Source: DASQVO01 sp035640715 (lineage in GTDB: Bacteria > Actinomycetota > Actinomycetes > Streptosporangiales > Streptosporangiaceae). Taken from it: a stretch of 31,005 bases of DNA. Of this stretch, positions 1 to 7,646 are shown in pieces; position 1 is the stretch's first letter; every line of letters starts with the position of its first letter. Both the position numbers and the translations under genes were made by a program. The stretch covers positions 1 through 31,005 of the forward strand of contig DASQVO010000222.1 in the NCBI GenBank assembly GCA_035640715.1, given 5' to 3'. The notes below the pieces were generated by a model. It was given only the letters and a program-made list of their open reading frames with translations. It did not search any database and was not told the origin of the DNA.

Positions 1-432
1 GATGCGGCTGGATTCCTCGCCGCCTTCCTCCTCATCCTGGTCCTCGCCGCAAGCGGCATTGCGGGCCGCAGATTCCTGCTCGAGCGCGGGGGCGGGACCA
101 TCGACTGCGGCCTGCGGCGGCCCGTCGGCGAGGGGCCGTGGCGTCTCGGCCTGGCCTCCTACCAGCGTGGCGAGCTGCGCTGGTACCGCCTGTTCAGCGT
201 GCGGCTGCGGCCAGAGGCGGTGCTCGAGCGCCGGACCCTGACTGCGGTGTCCCGGCGGCTTCCCGGCTCTGCCGAGGCCGCGCGTCTCGGCCCCGGGCTC
301 ATCGTGGTGGAGTGCAGGATGGGCGGCAGCGGGGACCCCGTGGAGCTCGCGATGTCCGAGGCGGCGCTCACCGGCTTCCTCGCCTGGCTGGAGGCTGCCC
401 CGCCCGGCTCCTACTTGGATCAGATGGCCTGA
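1..432 (+). CDS. DUF2550 family membrane protein, 3' part (5' end outside window)
   Basis: The reading frame is open from the first base and ends with TGA at 430-432, so only the C-terminal 143 residues are seen. It opens with a hydrophobic stretch (about residues 4-21, rich in Leu/Ala/Ile) that looks like a membrane anchor, followed by a soluble domain with the pattern Cys-Gly-Leu-Arg near residue 37, then Gly-Trp-like and Trp-Tyr-Arg motifs (around 50-63). I recognise the DUF2550 family of actinobacteria, about 140-150 residues long, so very little is missing. Its function is unknown. In mycobacteria the family lies between the ATP synthase epsilon gene and the PduO-type adenosyltransferase; the adenosyltransferase is the next gene here, convergent, 90 bases away, which supports the call. 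Whether atpC lies upstream cannot be seen. Confidence 0.82.
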   Translation, partial: DAAGFLAAFLLILVLAASGIAGRRFLLERGGGTIDCGLRRPVGEGPWRLGLASYQRGELRWYRLFSVRLRPEAVLERRTLTAVSRRLPGSAEAARLGPGLIVVECRMGGSGDPVELAMSEAALTGFLAWLEAAPPGSYLDQMA

Positions 433-439
433 CGCGGGG

Positions 440-507
440 CGAGCCCCGACGGCGGTCCCGGGGCCAGATAGCGCCGGACGAGCCCCCACGGCGTCCCCGG
501 CCCAGAT
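440..507. repeat. Imperfect direct repeat, two units of about 30 bp
   Basis: Two similar units at 440-469 and 479-507 (both begin CGAGCCCC and end CCAGAT) fill the gap between two convergent genes. Each contains short GC-rich inverted arms, for example GGGGC-GA-GCCCC at 436-447, so the region may serve as a two-way transcription stop. There is no T-run. Confidence 0.5.
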
Positions 508-522
508 GGTCTCGGGCGGGGT

Positions 523-1122
523 TCAGCGCTCGCCGCCCGGCCGCCACAGCACGTCACCGCGGTCGGCGTTGGCCCGCCGCCCGAGGATGAAAAGCAAATC
601 CGACAGGCGGTTGAGGTACCGCGCAGTCAGCGGGTTGACCGACTCGCCGTGCTCGTGCACGGCTGCCCAGGCACTCCGCTCGGCCCTGCGCGTGACAGTC
701 CGCGCGGTGTGCAGCAGCGCCGCGCCCGGCGTGCCGCCCGGCAGCACGAAGCTGCGCAGCACCGGCAACCCCGCGTTGCAGGAGTCACAGTCGCGTTCGA
801 GCGCGCTGATGTAGGTCTCGTCGATCCGGAGGGGCGGGTAGGCCGGCGGCTTGCCGGTCACGGGATTGGCGAGATCGGCGCCTACATCAAAGAGCTCATT
901 CTGGATGCGGGACAGCAGTTCGGTGATCTCCGCCCCGAGCTGGCCGATGGCGACAGCCACGCCGATGGCGCAGTTCGCCTCCTCCACGTCGGCATAGGCG
1001 GCAAGCCGGCTGTCGGTCTTCGCCGCGCGGGTGCCGTCGGCGAGCGCCGTGGTGCCGTCGTCCCCGGTCCGCGTGTAGATCTGCGACAGCACGACGGGAT
1101 TGTCCCTGCGGTTAGCTGGCAT
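523..1122 (-). CDS. Cob(I)yrinic acid a,c-diamide adenosyltransferase, PduO type
   Basis: Transfers the adenosyl group of ATP to cob(I)alamin, making the adenosylcobalamin used by B12 mutases; cytosolic and usually trimeric. The 199-residue length fits the family. The N-terminal ATP-binding signature YTRTGDDGTT lies at about 16-25, followed by Lys-Thr-Asp-x-Arg and AYADVEEANCAIG. A second conserved block (Cys-Asp-x-Cys-Asn-Ala-Gly-Leu-Pro, then SFVLPGG, then RTVTRRAER) carries the Arg residues that contact ATP, and YLNRLSDLLF is the family's C-terminal signature. The ATG start is supported by AAGGTGGG a few bases upstream. It would supply the cofactor for the icmA mutase some 20 kb away. No cobalamin riboswitch is visible upstream. 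PduO-type rather than CobA-type is clear from the motifs. Confidence 0.93.
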   Translation of the reverse strand: MPANRRDNPVVLSQIYTRTGDDGTTALADGTRAAKTDSRLAAYADVEEANCAIGVAVAIGQLGAEITELLSRIQNELFDVGADLANPVTGKPPAYPPLRIDETYISALERDCDSCNAGLPVLRSFVLPGGTPGAALLHTARTVTRRAERSAWAAVHEHGESVNPLTARYLNRLSDLLFILGRRANADRGDVLWRPGGER

Positions 1123-1141
1123 GATCCCACCTTACGGTCGT

Positions 1142-1188
1142 CCTTCCCGGCGTACAGGTGCGGCTGGCCTTCCCGGCGTGCAGGTGCG
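1142..1188. repeat. Short tandem repeat upstream of the adenosyltransferase
   Basis: Two 21-bp copies starting CCTTCCCGGCGT lie at 1142-1162 and 1168-1188, differing at one base. They sit in the promoter-proximal region of the adenosyltransferase gene. Role unknown. Confidence 0.55.
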
Positions 1189-1189
1189 A

Positions 1190-1205
1190 GCATGCCGGGG
1201 CATGC
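1190..1205. promoter_or_regulatory. Perfect palindrome upstream of the adenosyltransferase, possible operator
   Basis: GCATGCC-GG-GGCATGC has two perfect 7-bp arms and lies 68 bases upstream of the adenosyltransferase start. Position and symmetry fit a dimeric regulator site, but a simple hairpin is equally possible. Confidence 0.3.
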
Positions 1206-1498
1206 ATGCGTGTGAGCAGGCGCGGGAGGCCCCGGTGGCCGCGCCGCTCATGCTGCTATCAAAACGTGATGATCGGACTGGCCTGAGGTGTTCACATCCG
1301 GCGCTACGTTGTGGCATTGTTTGAACACACACGGTAATCAAATGACTACAGAGAACCCGCCGAAAATGGCGAGTTTCGGTCATAACCCGTGATCACCGGT
1401 CCTGGCCGTAACGGGGAGTGATGGCCGGGGGAGGGCTGGTGAACATCCGGGGTCCGTTGGAATTCGGGGGCCCACCGGACTCCGGAGGCTGGGGGGGA

Positions 1499-1532
1499 GT
1501 GCTCCCGGCCGGCGACAGCCGGCCGGGAGCAC
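1499..1532. terminator. Strong 15-bp hairpin, candidate terminator
   Basis: GTGCTCCCGGCCGGC at 1499-1513 and its exact reverse complement at 1518-1532 flank a 4-base loop (GACA). There is no T-run on either strand, which is common for high-GC terminators. It could end transcripts of the aldehyde dehydrogenase (whose stop is about 240 bases away) or be part of the neighbouring repeat cluster. Confidence 0.45.
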
Positions 1533-1533
1533 A

Positions 1534-1571
1534 CAGTGTTGGCCCGGGGGGGCGACCCCCCGGAACCCCCC
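1534..1571. repeat. Interspersed GC repeat, element R1, copy 1
   Basis: A block that starts CAGTGTTGGCCCGGGG and ends CCGGAACCCCCC, with self-complementary G and C runs. A near-identical block lies at 10840-10879, also just upstream of element R2 in the same order. Confidence 0.65.
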
Positions 1572-1593
1572 GTCAGCTTTCCCAGGTTGCTGT

Positions 1594-1645
1594 CCGATAC
1601 GCCGGCCGCTCGCCGGGCCTGAAGGCCCGGACTCGCTGGGCCGGT
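1594..1645. repeat. Interspersed GC repeat, element R2, copy 1
   Basis: Starts CCGATACGCCGGCCGCTC and contains a perfect stem in which CCGGGCC and GGCCCGG flank a loop of 3-4 bases. It ends GGGCCGGTA. Similar copies lie at 1681-1733 and 10901-10953. Confidence 0.65.
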
Positions 1646-1680
1646 AACGATCGCCTGTCCGTAGCCTGCGCTGGTGCCGG

Positions 1681-1733
1681 CCGATACACCGGCCGCTCGC
1701 CGGGCCCGAAGGCCCGGACTCGCTAGCCGGTAC
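1681..1733. repeat. Interspersed GC repeat, element R2, copy 2
   Basis: Starts CCGATACACCGGCCGCTC, has the internal hairpin CCGGGCC-CGAA-GGCCCGG and ends CTAGCCGGTAC, matching the copy at 10901-10953 almost base for base. It lies just downstream of the aldehyde dehydrogenase stop codon. Confidence 0.7.
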
Positions 1734-1769
1734 AAAACCTCTGCCCGTCGCCCCCCGGAACCTCCCGCC

Positions 1770-3377
1770 TCAGCTATGCCCGCCGCGCCGGCCGTGCAGC
1801 AGGGTGATCAGCCCGACGATGCGCTTCAGGTCCGCGTCGGTCCGGCTGAACGAGGTGAGGTTCACCGGCGGCCGCATCCACTGGCTGGTGATGGCCTTGG
1901 CGCGAGTGAACTCCCTGAGCCCGTCCGCGCCATGTATCCGGCCGAACCCGGACTCGCCCACGCCGCCGAACGGCAGCGCTGGCACGATCGCGAAGGCGAT
2001 GACCGAGTTGATCGCGGTCATCCCGCTCCGGAGTTCACGCGCCGCCTGCAGGGCGCGCCGCCTGCTCTTGGCGAAGACCGATGAGCCGAGCCCGTAGCTG
2101 CTCGCGTTCGCGAGCCTGATGCCCTCCTCCATGTCCGCCACCCGGCGGACAGTGATGGTGGGCCCGAACGTCTCCTCGGTGACAGCGGCGGCGTCTTCCG
2201 GCACGTCGGTCAGGATGACCGGGCGGACATAGGGCGGGTCAACAGCTTCCGGGCCGCCGACCGCGGCGCGGCCGCCCTGCGATACCGCGTCGGTCAGCTG
2301 CTTCCTGATCACCTCAATCTGCCGGGGCATGGTCATCGGCCCGTAGTCCGCGCTGTCGTCGCTGCCTGGGCGCAATTGCGAGACACGCTCCGTCAGCTTG
2401 CCGAGGAAGGCGTCGTAGGCGGGACCGGCGACGTAGACCCGCTCGATGCCGATACAGGTCTGCCCGGCGTTGGACAGCGCGCCCCAGGCGGCGGCGTCGG
2501 CGGCGGCGTCCAGGTCGGCGTCGGCATCGACGATCAGGGCGTCCTTGCCGCCGCACTCCGCGATGACCGGCGTGAGGTTCTCCGCGGCGGTGGCCATCAC
2601 CTTACGCGCGGTGGGGGCCGAGCCGGTGAACGCGATCTTGTCGGCCTTGCTGGCGGCCAGCGCGGCGCCCGTGTCGCCGAGACCGGTGATGAGCTGCAGC
2701 ACCGGCTGCGGCGCGCCGTGCCCGGCGGCGGCGGCGAAGGAACGTACCAGCCAGTCGCCGACGGCCGGGGTGAACTCACTCGGCTTGAACACGACCGCGT
2801 TTCCCGCCGCGAGCGCGTAGACGATCGAGCCCATGGGGGTGAACACCGGGTAGTTCCACGGCCCGATGACGCCCACGACGCCGAGCGGGTGGTACTCCAC
2901 TGTCGCCGCGTGGTTCATCGCGGCGATCCCGCTGAACACCCGGTGCGGGCCGAGAACCTTCCGCGCGTGCTTCGCGGCCCAGTCGACGTGCAGAATGGTG
3001 AGGATGATCTCGAGCTTGGCGTCGGCAACGGGCTTGCCGTTCTCCTCGTGCACCAGGGCGGCCAGCTCGTCCATGTGCCGGGTGAGGTAGGACTTCCAGT
3101 CGAGCAGGCGCGCGCGCCGCTCCCGCCAGCCGAGCCCGGCCCACCAGCGCGCCGCCTCGCGGGCGCGGACGACCGCCTGGTCGGCGTCCTGGCGCCCGCA
3201 GACGGGGAAGGACGCGATGACCTGTCCGGTCGCCGGGTTCAGCGTGTCGAAGGTGCCGCGCGGAGGCGCGGTACCGGCGTCGTCTCGCGTCCCTGTCGCG
3301 TCCAGCGGCTGGCCAGCCCCGTTGGCCGCTATCGGTTCCTGATCGTGCACAGGCCCTTGCGCCCGTGATGTCGCCAT
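1770..3377 (-). CDS. NAD(P)-dependent aldehyde dehydrogenase (ALDH superfamily)
   Basis: Oxidises an aldehyde to the acid with NAD(P)+. The 535 residues show all ALDH landmarks: GPWNYP (172-177), FTGS (250-253), catalytic Glu274 in ECGGKDA, nucleophile Cys308 in NAGQTCIG, the EETFGP cofactor motif, and PFGGVGESGFGR near the C-terminus. The Cys in ECGGK, where Leu is usual, is a minor oddity. The first 40 residues are an unconserved extension. The ATG start has GGCGG about ten bases upstream. The NAGQTCIGIER context resembles broad-range or succinate-semialdehyde-type enzymes of actinobacteria, but I cannot name the substrate. It is transcribed divergently from the reductase-deaminase gene, with a palindrome between them. 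Confidence 0.9.
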   Translation of the reverse strand: MATSRAQGPVHDQEPIAANGAGQPLDATGTRDDAGTAPPRGTFDTLNPATGQVIASFPVCGRQDADQAVVRAREAARWWAGLGWRERRARLLDWKSYLTRHMDELAALVHEENGKPVADAKLEIILTILHVDWAAKHARKVLGPHRVFSGIAAMNHAATVEYHPLGVVGVIGPWNYPVFTPMGSIVYALAAGNAVVFKPSEFTPAVGDWLVRSFAAAAGHGAPQPVLQLITGLGDTGAALAASKADKIAFTGSAPTARKVMATAAENLTPVIAECGGKDALIVDADADLDAAADAAAWGALSNAGQTCIGIERVYVAGPAYDAFLGKLTERVSQLRPGSDDSADYGPMTMPRQIEVIRKQLTDAVSQGGRAAVGGPEAVDPPYVRPVILTDVPEDAAAVTEETFGPTITVRRVADMEEGIRLANASSYGLGSSVFAKSRRRALQAARELRSGMTAINSVIAFAIVPALPFGGVGESGFGRIHGADGLREFTRAKAITSQWMRPPVNLTSFSRTDADLKRIVGLITLLHGRRGGHS

Positions 3378-3447
3378 AGAGTCATCACCGCCATCGTTGC
3401 CCGGTTAGCTGGCTGAATGTTAAGTAAATCACTGCACGCTTTCCGGG

Positions 3448-3463
3448 GCTACTGTTGAGTAGC
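3448..3463. promoter_or_regulatory. Palindrome in a divergent promoter region, possible operator
   Basis: GCTACT-GTTG-AGTAGC has perfect 6-bp arms. It lies 29 bases before the start of the reductase-deaminase gene and 70 bases from the start of the divergent aldehyde dehydrogenase. No promoter boxes are clear. Confidence 0.35.
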
Positions 3464-3491
3464 AAGATTCCGCGGACCTGGAGCGCGACCG

Positions 3492-4718
3492 TTGCCAACC
3501 CGCCCGTACGTACTGATCAGCTGTGCCATGTCGGTTGACGGCCGCATCGACGACACGAGCGCGGGCCGGCTGCTACTGTCGGGGGAGGCGGACCTCGACC
3601 GGGTCGACGAGCTGCGCGCGGGCTGCGACGCGATCCTGGTGGGCGCGAACACCGTGCGGAGGGACAATCCGCGGCTGCTGATCCGCTCACCGCAGCGTCA
3701 GGACGCCCGGGTCGCGGCCGGGAAGCCCGCTCATCCCCTCAGGGTGACCCTGACCGCCAGCGGGGATCTCGATCCGTCCGCCCAGTTCTTCGCCCCGCCT
3801 GCCCCTGCCGGTCACCCGGTCCAGCCGGCCCCTCCGGGCCATGTAGCCCCTCCGGGCGCGAAAGCTGACGGCGCCGCCGCGGGCGGCACCCCGCTCGTCT
3901 ACTGCGCCAGCCCGGTGGCGGCCGCGGCCACGGCCAGGCTCGGGGACAGGTCCGAGATCGTCGACGCGGGCGACCCGCTGTCCGTCTCATGCATGCTCGC
4001 GGATCTGGCCGAACGGGGCGTGGCGCGACTTCTCGTCGAAGGCGGCTCGCATCTCCTGCGGCACTTCCTGGCCGGGAGCCTCGCTGATGAGCTGCACCTC
4101 GCGGTGGCGCCGTTCTTCGTGGGCGAGGCGCTCGCGCCGCCGTTCGCGCTGCCGGGCCGTTACCCGGCGGGCAAGGACAATCCCATGACCCTCGCAGATA
4201 TTCGCCGGCTCGACGGCGTGGTGGCGCTGCGCTATCTTCTCGGCCCCGGCGGAACCGACGCCCGTTTCCTCCGCACGGCGATCGAGCTGTCCCGGCAGTG
4301 CCCGCCCTCGGACACCGCCTTCTCGGTCGGGGCGGTCATCGTGGCAGCGGACGGGGACGTCATCGCCACCGGCTACTCCCGCGAACAGGAGCCACATGAT
4401 CACGCGGAGGAGGTCGCACTGCGCAAGGCCGGACGTGATCCGCGGCTGGCGGCCGCCACGATCTACAGTTCGCTGGTCCCCTGCGGGGCGCGGGCATCCC
4501 GGCCGGTGACGTGCGCGCAGCACATCATCGCGTCGGGCATCCGCCGGGTCGTCTTCGCCTGGCGGGAACCGCCCATCTTCACCGAGGGCCGCGGCGCCGA
4601 GCACCTGCGCGCGGCGGGCATCACGGTCATTGAGCTGCCGGAATTCGCCGCCGCGGCCAGCGAGGTCAACGCGCCCCAGCTGCGCGGCGGCCACAGCGCG
4701 CCCGGTTCCCGCGCGTAG
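3492..4718 (+). CDS. Riboflavin-type bifunctional pyrimidine reductase-deaminase, domains in reverse order
   Basis: Two domains of riboflavin biosynthesis are fused in the opposite order to classical RibD. Residues 1-250 form the RibD C-terminal-type reductase (YVLISCAMSVDGRID at 6-20; ILVGANTVRRDNP near 48-60; a glycine-rich VEGGSHLL block near 180). Residues about 254-395 form a cytidine-deaminase-like zinc domain with His304-Ala-Glu306 and Cys331...Cys341 as zinc ligands and Glu306 as the proton shuttle. The cysteine spacing (10) is one longer than I expect for classical RibD, and the usual Glu before Pro-Cys is Val. The start is TTG, supported by GGAG at 3480-3483 with an 8-base spacer; homologous reductases begin just before this YVLIS block. 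The expected role is the deamination and reduction steps after GTP cyclohydrolase II. A paralogous role in a modified pyrimidine pathway is possible. No other rib genes are nearby. Confidence 0.82.
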   Translation: MPTRPYVLISCAMSVDGRIDDTSAGRLLLSGEADLDRVDELRAGCDAILVGANTVRRDNPRLLIRSPQRQDARVAAGKPAHPLRVTLTASGDLDPSAQFFAPPAPAGHPVQPAPPGHVAPPGAKADGAAAGGTPLVYCASPVAAAATARLGDRSEIVDAGDPLSVSCMLADLAERGVARLLVEGGSHLLRHFLAGSLADELHLAVAPFFVGEALAPPFALPGRYPAGKDNPMTLADIRRLDGVVALRYLLGPGGTDARFLRTAIELSRQCPPSDTAFSVGAVIVAADGDVIATGYSREQEPHDHAEEVALRKAGRDPRLAAATIYSSLVPCGARASRPVTCAQHIIASGIRRVVFAWREPPIFTEGRGAEHLRAAGITVIELPEFAAAASEVNAPQLRGGHSAPGSRA

Positions 4719-4761
4719 GCGCGGTGGGGATCGCGGCCGCCGCGGCCGGGTTGGTTCTGAG

Positions 4762-6165
4762 TCAGTCTGTGACGACCGTGACCTCGCCGATTCCAAGGGC
4801 CTCCACCGGGGCCTTGATCTGGGATGCGTCGCCGACCAGGATCGTGACCAGGCGGCTGCCCGGGAACGCCGCGACGACCGCGGCTGTTGCCTCGGCGGTA
4901 CCCGTCTCGGCTAGGCGCGCGTACAGCTGAGCCTGGTAGTCGTCCGGCAGGTGCTGCTCCACCTGATCGGCTAGCGTGCCCGCGACCGGCGCTGCCGTCT
5001 CGTACTCGAGCGGCGCGACACCCACCAGGTTCTGCACCGCCATGTCGCGCTCTGTCTCGGTCAGCCCTTCCGCGGCCAGCCCGCGCAGCACCGTCCACAG
5101 GTCATCCAGCGCGGGACCCGTGGACACCGTGTCCACGGAACCGCTGATGGCGAGCACCGACGCACCCGCCGCACCGTCCACGGCGTGCGGCGCCGTCGAC
5201 TGCAGCACCTGCTGGAAGGCCCGTACCCCGTACGTGTAGCCCTTCTCCTCGCGCAGAACCCGGTCCAGCCGGGACGTGAGTGTGCCGCCCAGGCAGTACG
5301 TGCCGAGCACCAGGGCCGGCCATACCCGGTCGTGCCGATCTGGGCCGATCCGCCCGATGAGCAGCTGTGTCTGGACGGCACCAGGCCGGTCCACGATCAC
5401 CACACGGCTGGTGTCGTCGGCGGTCACCGGCGGCATGGACAGCGGCACGGCGGCGTCGCCGGCCCATCCGCCGAGCGTGCCGGCGAGCACCGCGTCCAGG
5501 TCGACACCTGTCAGGTCGCCCACGACGATCGCGGTCGCCGTGGCAGGCCGCACGTGAGCCTGGTAGAACGCGCGCACGCCCGCCGCGTCGATCCCCGCGA
5601 CGGTGTCCTCGGTGCCCTTGCGCGGCCGGGACATCCGCGCGGACGCCGGGAACAGCTCCTGTGCCAGCTGCTTGGCCGCACGCCGGCCGGGGCTGGCCAT
5701 CTCGAGCGGAATTCCGTCAAGACGGTTGCGCACCAGCCGCTCGATCTCGCTGTCCGGGAACGTGGGCGCGTGCAGCGCCTCGGCGAGCAGCCCAAGCGCC
5801 TTGGGCAAGCGGGAGACGGGAACCTCCAGCGAGAGGCGGAGGCCCAGGTAGTCGGCGCGTGTGTCGAGTGTCGCGCCGCAGCGCTCCAGCTCGGCGGCGA
5901 ACTCCTCGGCGGTGTGCTTGCTGGTGCCGCCAGACAGCGCACTTACCATGATCGCGGCGATACCGTCGAGCCCGGCGGGCTCGACGTCGAGCGGTATGCC
6001 CAGGCAGATCTTCACGGCCACTACCTGCTGCCCGGGCCGGTCGCAGCGCAGCACGGTCAGCCCGTTGGCGAGGGCGCCACGCTCGGGCACGGGGAACGCC
6101 CAGGGCGTCGCCTGCCCGGAGGCCGGCTGCGGGTGGAAGTCCATGGTCACGGCTGCGTCGGTCAC
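4762..6165 (-). CDS. M16 (pitrilysin/MPP-like) family protein, non-catalytic subunit
   Basis: 467 residues with the two-lobed M16 fold pattern: LANGLTVLR near 31-40, then a stretch aligning to the zinc site but reading GLDGIAAIM instead of the HxxEH motif, so this subunit should not bind zinc. In heterodimeric M16 peptidases the inactive partner shapes the substrate chamber. LGGTLTSRLDRVLREEKGYTYG in the C-terminal half is a typical family block containing the Arg and Tyr that bind substrate in the active partner's cavity. The start is GTG at 6165, preceded by GAAGGAG at good spacing, and it overlaps the stop of the upstream catalytic gene by 4 bases, so translation is probably coupled. The substrate is unknown. 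Confidence 0.9.
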   Translation of the reverse strand: MTDAAVTMDFHPQPASGQATPWAFPVPERGALANGLTVLRCDRPGQQVVAVKICLGIPLDVEPAGLDGIAAIMVSALSGGTSKHTAEEFAAELERCGATLDTRADYLGLRLSLEVPVSRLPKALGLLAEALHAPTFPDSEIERLVRNRLDGIPLEMASPGRRAAKQLAQELFPASARMSRPRKGTEDTVAGIDAAGVRAFYQAHVRPATATAIVVGDLTGVDLDAVLAGTLGGWAGDAAVPLSMPPVTADDTSRVVIVDRPGAVQTQLLIGRIGPDRHDRVWPALVLGTYCLGGTLTSRLDRVLREEKGYTYGVRAFQQVLQSTAPHAVDGAAGASVLAISGSVDTVSTGPALDDLWTVLRGLAAEGLTETERDMAVQNLVGVAPLEYETAAPVAGTLADQVEQHLPDDYQAQLYARLAETGTAEATAAVVAAFPGSRLVTILVGDASQIKAPVEALGIGEVTVVTD

Positions 6166-7547
6166 CGTCCGGCTCCTTCCCGCTTGCCGTTCCCGGTGGC
6201 TGCGCCGGCCGCCTCGCCGGCTACCGTTCCGGCCACCTCTCCGGAGGTCACCGGTTCGTATACCAGCACCGCACGGTTGTCGCGGCGCAGCCGTGCTGCG
6301 GCGACTGCGCGGACCTCCTCAGCGGTGACGTCGAAGATCCGGTTGACGGCGGTGAACGCGAGCTGTGGGTCGCCGAACAGCACCGCGTACCGGCACAGTT
6401 CGTCGGCCCGGCCGGCGACCGTACCGAGCCGGTCCAGCCATTCGCGTTCCAGCAGGGCCTGCGCCCGCTCCATCTCCTCGGCGGCTGGCGGCTCCGCGCC
6501 GAGCCGCGCCAGCTCCTCGCCGACAGCGGCCTCGATCTGCGGGATCTCGGCGCCACCGGAGGCCTTCACGTCCAGCCAGCCCAGCGAGGGGGCGCCAGCG
6601 AGCCGCAGCAGCCCGAAGCCGGCGGTGATGGCCGTGCGGTCGCGCCGCACCAGCCGGTTGTAGAGCCGGGACGACATGCCGTCGCCGAGGACGGTGAGCG
6701 CCAGCTCGGCCGCGTCGCACTCACGCGTGCCATCGTGCGGCAACCGGTACGCGGCCATCAGCGCACGCGCCGGGACCTTCTCGGCGATCTCCTCGCGCAG
6801 TTCCTGGCCGATGATGTCGGGGAGCGTGGCGTCGCGGGGCGGGACCTTGCCGTCGTAGGACGGGATGGAGCCGAAGTACTTCTCGGCCCATCGAAGTGTC
6901 TGCTCCGGGTCGATGTCGCCGACGATCGCCAGGACCGCGTTGTTTGGCGCGTAGTTCATGCGGAAGAACGCGCGCGCGTCCTCCAGCGTCACCGCGTCCA
7001 GATCGGCCATGGAGCCGATGGGCGTGTGGTGGTAGGGGTGGCCCTCGGGATAGACCAGCGCGGTCACCCGCTCGAACGCGGTGCCGTAGGGCACGTTGTC
7101 GTAGCGCTGCCGGCGCTCGTTCTTGACCACGTCACGCTGGTTCTCCAAGGACTCCTCGCTGAGCGCGGCAAGCAGCGAACCCATGCGGTCCGCCTCCAGC
7201 CAGAGCGCCAGCTCAAGCTGATGCGCGGGCATGGTCTCGAAGTAGGTAGTGTGCTCGAAGCTCGTCGTCCCGTTGAGGGAGCCGCCTGCTCCCTGGACCA
7301 GCTCGAAGTGGCCGTTTCCTTTGACCTGCGCCGAACCCTGGAACATGAGGTGCTCGAAGAGGTGAGCCAGGCCAGTGCGGCCCTTGACCTCATACCGTGA
7401 GCCGACGTCATACCAGAGGCAAACCGCCGCGACCGGAGTCAAGTGGTCCTCAGAGAGCACGAGGCGCAGACCGTTGTCCAGACGGTGCTCGGTCGCTGTC
7501 AGGCCACCGGAACCGGTCTGCTGCGTGGCCGTGTGGCCCACGGGCAT
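6162..7547 (-). CDS. M16 family zinc metallopeptidase, catalytic subunit
   Basis: 461 residues. The inverted zinc motif His62-Leu-Phe-Glu65-His66 is intact, with the third ligand probably Glu144 in KNERRQ about 77 residues later. It has the usual C-terminal block DGMSSRLYNRLVRRD. I chose the ATG at 7547 because AAGGGA lies six bases before it; a longer frame reaching 7595 lacks such a site and adds only unconserved residues. The gene overlaps the next one (non-catalytic partner) by 4 bases. Together they should form an MPP-like heterodimer that degrades peptides in the cytosol; no signal peptide is seen. It lies 99 bases downstream of nucS on the same strand, so the three may share a transcript. 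Confidence 0.92.
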   Translation of the reverse strand: MPVGHTATQQTGSGGLTATEHRLDNGLRLVLSEDHLTPVAAVCLWYDVGSRYEVKGRTGLAHLFEHLMFQGSAQVKGNGHFELVQGAGGSLNGTTSFEHTTYFETMPAHQLELALWLEADRMGSLLAALSEESLENQRDVVKNERRQRYDNVPYGTAFERVTALVYPEGHPYHHTPIGSMADLDAVTLEDARAFFRMNYAPNNAVLAIVGDIDPEQTLRWAEKYFGSIPSYDGKVPPRDATLPDIIGQELREEIAEKVPARALMAAYRLPHDGTRECDAAELALTVLGDGMSSRLYNRLVRRDRTAITAGFGLLRLAGAPSLGWLDVKASGGAEIPQIEAAVGEELARLGAEPPAAEEMERAQALLEREWLDRLGTVAGRADELCRYAVLFGDPQLAFTAVNRIFDVTAEEVRAVAAARLRRDNRAVLVYEPVTSGEVAGTVAGEAAGAATGNGKREGAGR

Positions 7548-7646
7548 GTATGTCCCTTCGATCGGATGCAGGAGGAGTACAGCCACTGTACGCAAGGAGA
7601 CGGACGGGGCTGGTGCCCCGGCTCGCGGTCCGGGGAGCGGCGACGT

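Larger units (their letters stand above)
1123..1769. other. Gene-free region of about 650 bp rich in hairpins and repeats
   Basis: No credible gene: the open frames here have no family likeness and run through hairpin DNA. In order it holds a 21-bp direct repeat with 26-bp period (1142-1162, 1168-1188), a palindrome (1190-1205), a less GC-rich stretch (about 1250-1390) that could hold promoters, a strong hairpin (1499-1532), and copies of a GC repeat shared with 10.8-10.95 kb. Confidence 0.6.

Noticed and set aside
523..1300. Cobalamin riboswitch before the adenosyltransferase
   Set aside because: I found no B12-box-like conserved core in the leader, only a palindrome and a short repeat.
1346..1735. 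129-residue minus-strand frame in the repeat region
   Set aside because: It is made of translated hairpin repeats, with two copies of the same peptide, and has no ribosome site.
2376..3368. 330-residue plus-strand frame opposite the aldehyde dehydrogenase
   Set aside because: Gly/Arg-rich antisense shadow with no known motif.
5185..6663. 492-residue plus-strand frame opposite the M16 genes
   Set aside because: It is antisense to two recognisable M16 genes, is Arg/Pro-rich and has no domain.
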